Shown here piece after piece: positions 6,296 through 10,301 of a stretch of DNA of 10,301 nt; positions within the stretch are counted from its first letter, which is position 1; each line of letters opens with the position of its first letter. Position numbers and translations under genes: made by a program. The stretch is taken from assembly GCA_030670165.1 (NCBI GenBank), contig DAOVCF010000057.1:1-10301 (forward strand). The letters are read 5' to 3'. The notes under the pieces are model-generated. The model made no database searches and was not told the origin of the DNA. It worked only from the letters and a program-made list of their open reading frames with translations. Origin of the DNA: Candidatus Stahliibacteriota bacterium. GTDB lineage: Bacteria > Hydrothermota > Tepidihabitantia > B3-TA06.

Positions 6296-8735
6296 GGAAA
6301 TTGAGACCAAGTGGCTTAAGCGTTGGAAGGAATGGCGCTTACACGATACACCCCAGGAGCCAGCTCATAAGTTCTACATCCTGGAGATGTTCCCCTACCT
6401 TTCCGGAGACATCCACATCGGGCACTTCCGCAACTACATCCTGGGCGATCTGGTGTGGCGATACAAGAGGATGCACGGATACGATTTGCTTCATCCTATG
6501 GGTTTTGATGCGTTCGGTCTGCCAGCCGAAGAGGCGGCCATAAAGAGAGGCAAATCGCCCAGCAGGTGGACGGAGAAGAACCTTGAAAAAGGCACCCGGA
6601 CCCTCAAGGATCTGGGCTTAAGCTACGACTGGCAAAGAGAGGCAAGGACATGCAATCCAGATTATTACAAATGGACCCAGTGGCTGTTCATAAAGCTCTA
6701 TGAAAAGGGGCTGGCTTACCGCGACACGAGCCTTGTGAACTGGTGCCCCTCCTGCAACACCGTCCTTGCCAACGAGCAGGTAATCGGGGGAAAGTGCTGG
6801 CGCTGCGATGCTTACGTTGAAAAAAGGGAACTGGAGCAGTGGTTCTTTAAGATCACCTCCTACGCCCAGAGGCTGCTTCGCAACCTGGACAAACTTAAAG
6901 ACTGGCCCGAACCTGTAAAGATCATGCAGCGCAACTGGATAGGCAAAAGTGAGGGCGCGGAGCTTGTGTTTGAACTCAAGGACAGACCGGAGATCAAGTT
7001 GCCGATATTCACGACCAGACCGGATACCGCCTACGGCGTTACATTTATGGCGATAGCACCTGAGCACAAGCTGGTCTCCAAGCTCCTCGATAGGATGCCG
7101 AACAAGGACAAGGTGAAGGCGTACCGGGATGCCGCCCTTTTGAAATCTGAGATCGAGCGCCTGGCCGAGGACAGGGAGAAGGACGGGGTGGATACCGGCT
7201 TGAGAGTTCGTAACCCGTTCAATAACGAGGACGTACAGCTATGGGTGGCCGACTACGTTTTGGCTTCATACGGAACAGGCATGGTGATGGCCGTACCCGG
7301 ACACGATGCGCGCGACTTCGAGTTCGCAAAGCGCTACGGCATACCGATCAAGATAGTTATTCAACCGCCGGATCATGAGCTCGTGCTTTCCGAGATGGAG
7401 GCCGCCTACGTTGATCCGGGTGTGATGGTCAATTCAGGACCGTTCGACGGCATCAGCTCGGTGGAAGGAATAAGGAAGGTTGCGGAGTATGCGGCTGAGG
7501 AGGGCTTCGGCAAGCCTGCGGTCTCCTATCGTCTCCGCGACTGGCTCATCTCCAGACAGCGCTACTGGGGTGCGCCCATACCTATGATTCACTGCCCGAA
7601 ATGCGGTATGGTGCCGGTGCCCGCCGAAGAGCTACCCGTGCTCCTGTCTGATGAGTCAAAGGTCAACTTCGTTCCCAAGGCCCGCTCGCCCCTGGAGTCG
7701 GTGGAGGAGTTTATAAACGTCTCCTGCCCCAAGTGCGGAGGTAATGCAAAGCGTGATACCGACACCATGGATACCTTTGTTGACTCGGCCTGGTACCACC
7801 TGAGGTATGTGGATCCAAAGAATGACAAGGAGATATTTAGCAAGGCTGAGGCAGAAAAGTGGCTGCCCATAGACCTTTACATCGGCGGAGACGAGCACGC
7901 CACCGGACACCTGATCTACTTCCGGTTCATCACTATGTTCCTGTATGATCTAGGTATCTCCCCAGTTGAGGAACCGGTCATAAAGCTCTTCAACCACGGC
8001 ATGGTTCTGGACGAGCATGGTGATGTGATGAGCAAGTCCAGGAGCAACGCGGTCTCGCCTCGAGAACTTATAGACAGGATCGGCGTTGATGCCGCGCGCG
8101 TAGCCATGTTCTTCTTCGCACCGCCTGACCGTGAGGTGTTGTGGTCAGAGAAGGGCATTAAAGGATCGACAAGGTTCCTGGAACGGGTCTACGCCGAAGG
8201 CCTGGCCGCTGCTCAAATCAAAGTAGGGGCTGACCTTCAGGTCAGCCCGGATGATGCGCAGGCAGACGAGATATACCGAGCTATCAACAAGACCATCAAG
8301 CAGGTGAGTGAGGACGCGGAAGCTATGGACTACAACACCGCGATTGCGCGCATGATGGAGTTTGTAAACCTTTTTGCAAACTCGCCTGCAAAGACTTCTG
8401 CTGTGGCAAGAGATGCCATGCACAAACTCACCCAGCTACTTGCCCCGTTTGCACCCTTCCTTGCAGAAGAGCTTTGGGAGGCGTTCGGTCATAAAGAGAG
8501 CGTATTCACCTCTCGCTGGCCGGATTACGACCCCGAAGCGGTGGTCGAGGAGATGGTAACCGTAGTTGTCCAAATTAATGGAAAGCTCAGAGGTAAATTG
8601 GAAATCTCTAAGGATGCATCTAAGGAAGAAGTTATCACTGCGGCACGCGGGATCGAGGTGGTAAAGGGGTATCTCCCTACTGAACCCAAGAAGACCATTT
8701 ACGTACCGGGTCGGCTGGTGAACTTTGTAGTGTAA
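6279..8735 (+). CDS. leuS: Leucyl-tRNA synthetase
   Basis: This complete class I enzyme of 818 residues joins leucine to tRNA-Leu in the cytosol, with proofreading. The frame extends upstream, but the ATG at 6279 is preceded by GAGGAG and begins the typical MKYSYKEIETKWLKRW. Motifs in order: FPYLSGDIHIGH with HIGH at 46-49; a zinc-ribbon-like CPSC...CWRC (156-176); the CP1 editing domain with TTRPDT (245-250) and GTGMVMAVPGHDARD (332-346), including the conserved editing Asp; DWLISRQRYWGAPIP; two further CPKCG knuckles; VDSAWYHLRYVDP; VMSKS (583-587), the KMSKS loop; the anticodon-binding domain with MDYNTAIARMMEFVN; and the C-terminal VQINGKLRGKLEI segment that contacts the tRNA. Editing residues appear intact. 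A palindrome-encoded stretch, KVGADLQVSPDDA, lies in the linker before the anticodon-binding domain. The gene overlaps holA by 17 bp. Confidence 0.98.
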   Translation: MKYSYKEIETKWLKRWKEWRLHDTPQEPAHKFYILEMFPYLSGDIHIGHFRNYILGDLVWRYKRMHGYDLLHPMGFDAFGLPAEEAAIKRGKSPSRWTEKNLEKGTRTLKDLGLSYDWQREARTCNPDYYKWTQWLFIKLYEKGLAYRDTSLVNWCPSCNTVLANEQVIGGKCWRCDAYVEKRELEQWFFKITSYAQRLLRNLDKLKDWPEPVKIMQRNWIGKSEGAELVFELKDRPEIKLPIFTTRPDTAYGVTFMAIAPEHKLVSKLLDRMPNKDKVKAYRDAALLKSEIERLAEDREKDGVDTGLRVRNPFNNEDVQLWVADYVLASYGTGMVMAVPGHDARDFEFAKRYGIPIKIVIQPPDHELVLSEMEAAYVDPGVMVNSGPFDGISSVEGIRKVAEYAAEEGFGKPAVSYRLRDWLISRQRYWGAPIPMIHCPKCGMVPVPAEELPVLLSDESKVNFVPKARSPLESVEEFINVSCPKCGGNAKRDTDTMDTFVDSAWYHLRYVDPKNDKEIFSKAEAEKWLPIDLYIGGDEHATGHLIYFRFITMFLYDLGISPVEEPVIKLFNHGMVLDEHGDVMSKSRSNAVSPRELIDRIGVDAARVAMFFFAPPDREVLWSEKGIKGSTRFLERVYAEGLAAAQIKVGADLQVSPDDAQADEIYRAINKTIKQVSEDAEAMDYNTAIARMMEFVNLFANSPAKTSAVARDAMHKLTQLLAPFAPFLAEELWEAFGHKESVFTSRWPDYDPEAVVEEMVTVVVQINGKLRGKLEISKDASKEEVITAARGIEVVKGYLPTEPKKTIYVPGRLVNFVV
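8228..8249. repeat. Perfect palindrome within leuS, likely interspersed repeat
   Basis: GGGCTGACCT (8228-8237) and AGGTCAGCCC (8240-8249) are perfect reverse complements with only TC between them. The element is read in frame as GADLQVSP inside the linker of LeuRS. Peptides of the form 'ADLQV' or, from the other strand, 'ADLKVSP' are familiar from repeat-derived reading frames in several bacterial genomes, which suggests a mobile palindrome; this is recall, not a search. Confidence 0.6.
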
Positions 8736-8741
8736 AACCTT

Positions 8742-8786
8742 ATCCCTCCGCCCTTCGGGTACCTCCCTTAAAAAGGGAGGCTTCCT
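8742..8786. repeat. Palindromic repeat copy A, after leuS; possible terminator
   Basis: The unit contains two hairpins: GCCC-TTC-GGGT, and the perfect 8-bp stem CCTCCCTT (8762-8769) with AAGGGAGG (8773-8780) around AAA. It begins 6 bp after the leuS stop, so it would be the 3' end of the holA-leuS transcript. A C/T-rich but not uridine-only tail follows (CTTCCTC), so termination is possible but not clear. Confidence 0.8.
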
Positions 8787-8793
8787 CACAAGG

Positions 8794-8825
8794 CCCCCTT
8801 TTGAAGAGGGGCAAAGGGGGGATCC
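8794..8825. repeat. C-tract/G-tract hairpin unit D1
   Basis: CCCCCTTT (8794-8801) pairs with AAAGGGGG (8813-8820) around an 11-base loop, and the unit ends GGGGGGATCC. The same design recurs at 8833-8866 and 9388-9417. Confidence 0.75.
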
Positions 8826-8832
8826 AAAACTG

Positions 8833-8866
8833 CCCCCCTTTTGAAGGGAGGATTAAGGGGGGATCC
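8833..8866. repeat. C-tract/G-tract hairpin unit D2
   Basis: CCCCCCTT (8833-8840) pairs with AAGGGGGG (8855-8862), and the unit ends in the same GGGGGGATCC as D1. The TTTTGAAG loop start is also shared with D1, so these are tandem copies. The unit lies 41 bp before the DUF559 start codon. Confidence 0.75.
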
Positions 8867-8906
8867 TTCCTTTGGGAGAAGAATCAAACAGGAATCGAGT
8901 AATAAG

Positions 8907-9329
8907 ATGTACAACGAAGAAGAACTCAAGAAGTGCGGTTTGGTACTTGGCGATTTCCATCTCCCATATAATCCTAAGCTGGTTCCCCACACCAGGGAAT
9001 TAAGAAAACACATGACCAAACCTGAACGCAAGCTTTGGTTCGACTATCTTCGTAAATTCAAACATCGAGTTCTGCGTCAACGCCCTATTGACAATTACAT
9101 CGTTGATTTTTACTGTCCTGCATTGAAGCTGGTTATTGAAATTGACGGTGAATCTCACTTCACAGAAGAAGGCAAGCAATACGATGAGGAACGCACCGCA
9201 GTACTGGAAGGATGGGGGTTAAGGATTATAAGATTCTTGAATACAGAGGTTGTGCAGAATTTTGATGGGGTTTGCCAGAAGATAGAAGAGATAGCAGAAT
9301 CCCTCCGGCCTAACGGCCACCTCCCTTGA
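8907..9329 (+). CDS. DUF559 domain protein, Vsr-like PD-(D/E)XK nuclease fold
   Basis: This 140-residue protein belongs to the DUF559 family (PF04480), related in fold to the Vsr mismatch endonuclease; biochemical function is not established for most members. Motifs: NPKLVPHTRELRKHMTKPE (22-40) with TKPERKLWFDYLR, the usual N-terminal helix; RQRPIDNYIVDFYC (57-70) with candidate catalytic Asp67; VIEIDGESHF (76-85) giving E78 and D80; and a final RTAVLEGWGLRIIRF strand (96-110). These supply the acidic residues expected of the fold, so activity is plausible. I chose the ATG at 8907 because the upstream frame, open from an ATG at 8841, translates repeat sequence; no strong ribosome binding site is visible. 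The last nine or so residues (SLRPNGHLP) are encoded by a repeat copy. The gene is enclosed by palindromic repeats, and it looks more A/T-rich than leuS. Confidence 0.88.
   Translation: MYNEEELKKCGLVLGDFHLPYNPKLVPHTRELRKHMTKPERKLWFDYLRKFKHRVLRQRPIDNYIVDFYCPALKLVIEIDGESHFTEEGKQYDEERTAVLEGWGLRIIRFLNTEVVQNFDGVCQKIEEIAESLRPNGHLP
9299..9327. repeat. Palindromic repeat copy B, inside the end of the DUF559 gene
   Basis: ATCCCTCCG at one end and ACCTCCCTT at the other match copies A and C, but the central hairpin is GGCC-TAAC-GGCC instead of GCCC-TTC-GGGC. Both sides of the stem have changed together, so pairing is kept. The copy lacks the second hairpin. It supplies the last codons and runs up to the TGA stop. 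Confidence 0.65.
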
Positions 9330-9335
9330 TGACTG

Positions 9336-9380
9336 ATCCCTCCGCCCTTCGGGCACCTCCCTTAAAAAGGGAGGCTACCT
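9336..9380. repeat. Palindromic repeat copy C, right flank of the DUF559 gene
   Basis: This copy is identical to copy A at 43 of 45 positions, in the same orientation. It begins 6 bp after the DUF559 stop codon, exactly the distance at which copy A follows the leuS stop. It holds GCCC-TTC-GGGC and the perfect CCTCCCTT/AAGGGAGG stem, so it may also end transcripts. Confidence 0.8.
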
Positions 9381-9387
9381 AACATGT

Positions 9388-9417
9388 CCCCCTTCCTAAG
9401 GTGGGCAAAGGGGGATC
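9388..9417. repeat. C-tract/G-tract hairpin unit D3
   Basis: CCCCCTT (9388-9394) pairs with AAGGGGG (9408-9414), and the unit ends GGGGGATC. It follows copy C as D1 follows copy A, with a similar spacer. Confidence 0.7.
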
Positions 9418-9442
9418 AGAAACGACCTTTATTTCTTGCGAT

Positions 9443-9462
9443 CTTTTCGCGTACGCGAAAAG
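9443..9462. repeat. 20-bp perfect palindrome
   Basis: CTTTTCGCGT followed by ACGCGAAAAG reads the same on both strands. It lies between the DUF559 cassette and the SIMPL gene, about 107 bp upstream of the SIMPL gene's -35 box, with no U-tract on either side. It could be a protein binding site or a cruciform-forming repeat. Confidence 0.7.
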
Positions 9463-9476
9463 GAGCATTATTAATC

Positions 9477-9523
9477 GGGGTCCCCGCACGGACACGGAGC
9501 GAACGCGGAGTGGACGTGTGGGG
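9477..9523. repeat. GC-rich hairpin region
   Basis: The palindrome GGGGTCCCC (9477-9485) overlaps a longer stem in which CCCCGCACG (9482-9490) pairs with CGTGTGGGG (9515-9523) at all nine positions if one G-U-type pair is allowed. The loop is 24 bases and rich in GGAG and CGG. The region is much more GC-rich than the flanking DNA and may be another inserted repeat. No coding or RNA gene was recognised in it. Confidence 0.45.
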
Positions 9524-9569
9524 TGATTGGTACGGCATGCCTTTTCCCTACACCTCTCGCACCAAAAAT

Positions 9570-9597
9570 TTGACTTTATACCTCTTTCTTTTATAAT
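9570..9597 (+). promoter_or_regulatory. Promoter of the SIMPL-domain gene
   Basis: TTGACT (9570-9575) and TATAAT (9592-9597) are separated by 16 bp, preceded by an A-rich stretch. The transcript would begin near 9604, leaving a leader of about 24 nt that contains the strong ribosome binding site AGAGGAGG (9615-9622), 5 bases before the ATG. Confidence 0.8.
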
Positions 9598-9627
9598 TTG
9601 ATCAAAACCAACCCAGAGGAGGATCAA

Positions 9628-10301
9628 ATGAAGAAAACACTTATCGCCGCAGCAGCAATCCTTCTGGCCTTAACTTCCCTTACTGCACAACCTCAAACCC
9701 GCACATTAAGTATAAAGGAAACGGCAGAAATCTCTGTCTCTCCAGACCTCTGCATTATGACCATCCTCGTTGAAACCACCAATAAAGATAGAAACGAGGC
9801 CTACAATGAAAACAAGGATATCATGAGTCGAATCATCATTGTCTTGAAGGATGATAGTGAAATAGAGGCTAAGGACATCCAGACAACCCATTTTACTGCA
9901 AAACCGATCTATCGCCGCACGGTTCTAGGCAAGCATGTTTTCGAGGGGTACAATATCTCCACAGGACTGAAGGTGAAAATCAGAGACTTCACAAAGATTC
10001 TACCGATCATGGAGGCAGTAATACAAGCTGGCGCAACAAAGATCACCAACGTCACGTTCACCCTTGATGAGCCAAAAAAGTACGAAGCCCGTATCCGAGA
10101 AAAAGCAATGAAAGCGGCTCAGACCAAAGCCTCACAAATAGCAAAGCTTTCGGGTGTAGAACTAGGTAAACCTCTAAGCGTCTCCGAGTTTCCACCTCCA
10201 CAATCCTTCCAGACGCAGCAATACAGACGAGTTGTAGCTATGGCCGCAGGTCTTCAGATACAGGGGGGCCGTACTGCTGAGTCGGTTCCTGTTGCTCTTG
10301 A
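9628..10301 (+). CDS. SIMPL-domain (DUF541) exported protein, 3' end cut off
   Basis: The frame is open from the ATG at 9628 to the window edge (224 codons plus 2 bases). It begins with a clear Sec signal peptide, MKKTLIAAAAILLALTSLTA, with cleavage likely after Ala20, and has no lipobox Cys, so the product is periplasmic or outer-surface. The mature part fits the SIMPL/YggE family (PF04402): a strand with AEISVSPDLCIMTILVET (the 'PD-a-l-v-Ve' start), KDIQTTHFTAKPIY (the 'i-t-ysv-P-Y' segment), FEGYNISTGLKVKIRDF, ILPIMEAVIQAGATKITNVTFTLDEP, and a helix AMKAAQTKASQIAKLSGVELGKPLSVSE. E. coli YggE lowers oxidative stress by an unclear mechanism; family members have no known enzymatic activity. 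The gene has its own promoter and ribosome binding site and appears to begin a new transcription unit. Confidence 0.92.
   Translation, partial: MKKTLIAAAAILLALTSLTAQPQTRTLSIKETAEISVSPDLCIMTILVETTNKDRNEAYNENKDIMSRIIIVLKDDSEIEAKDIQTTHFTAKPIYRRTVLGKHVFEGYNISTGLKVKIRDFTKILPIMEAVIQAGATKITNVTFTLDEPKKYEARIREKAMKAAQTKASQIAKLSGVELGKPLSVSEFPPPQSFQTQQYRRVVAMAAGLQIQGGRTAESVPVAL

Larger units (their letters stand above)
8742..9417. mobile_element. Repeat-flanked DUF559 cassette (putative)
   Basis: A compound repeat stands on both sides of the DUF559 gene in the same orientation. The left copy is 8742-8825, followed by an extra unit at 8833-8866; the right copy is 9336-9417. Each copy consists of a 45-bp C/G-rich double hairpin (43 of 45 bases identical between sides) followed by a C-tract/G-tract hairpin ending in GGGGGATC. 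No transposase, no terminal inverted repeat spanning the whole unit and no convincing target-site duplication can be seen, so the mobility mechanism is unknown and the limits are approximate. Confidence 0.45.

Noticed and set aside
8841..8906. Upstream ATG for the DUF559 gene
   Set aside because: The added residues are a translation of repeat unit D2 and its flank, so they are unlikely to be native protein.
8742..9417. CRISPR array
   Set aside because: The repeats are few, differ in type, are not regularly spaced and enclose a gene rather than unique spacers; no cas gene is present.
9384..9596. Plus-strand reading frame of 70 residues downstream of the DUF559 gene
   Set aside because: It is made of repeat unit D3, the palindrome and the GC-rich hairpin and runs through the SIMPL promoter; no protein family is recognisable.

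Overview
The window looks like ordinary bacterial chromosome from a Gram-negative, probably uncultivated lineage. It has a signal-peptide-bearing outer-membrane-type barrel with the 'NPAGLA' motif seen in PorV/FadL-like proteins of the FCB group and related candidate phyla, several families of short palindromic repeats, and a DUF559 nuclease gene framed by repeats. FCB-like or WOR-3-like placement is inference from these traits; no marker here settles the phylum.

Layout. (1) 1-743, minus strand: 5' part of an AIR-synthase-like (PurM/HypE superfamily) gene, cut by the window edge, with its own consensus promoter (790-817). (2) 831-897: an imperfect inverted repeat directly behind the thiD stop codon. 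(3) 899-5005, minus strand: a tightly packed operon with overlapping genes, in the order outer-membrane-type protein, membrane-anchored GltD-like flavin/Fe-S oxidoreductase, ThiD (HMP/HMP-P kinase). (4) 5006-5200: a divergent control region with a consensus promoter that places the start of the holA transcript at its ATG, plus two hairpins that would lie in the leader of the minus-strand operon. (5) 5201-8735, plus strand: holA (DNA polymerase III delta) overlapping leuS (leucyl-tRNA synthetase). (6) 8742-9417: a cassette of C/G-rich palindromic repeats around a DUF559 (Vsr-like PD-(D/E)XK fold) gene. (7) 9418-9627: intergenic DNA with a 20-bp perfect palindrome, a GC-rich hairpin and a strong promoter. 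(8) 9628-end, plus strand: 5' part of an exported SIMPL-domain (DUF541) protein.

How the genes work together. holA and leuS are housekeeping genes for the replication clamp loader and translation. ThiD supplies the pyrimidine half of thiamine; no other thi gene is visible. The GltD-like protein probably moves electrons between NAD(P)H, FAD and Fe-S centres at the inner face of the membrane, but its partner is not in view. No known defence, secretion or biosynthetic system spans the window.

The least ordinary parts are the DUF559/repeat cassette, the membrane-anchored oxidoreductase that appears to lack two cluster ligands, two repeats that sit in frame inside essential genes (a 4 x 12 bp tandem in holA and a perfect palindrome in leuS), and the leaderless-looking holA promoter.
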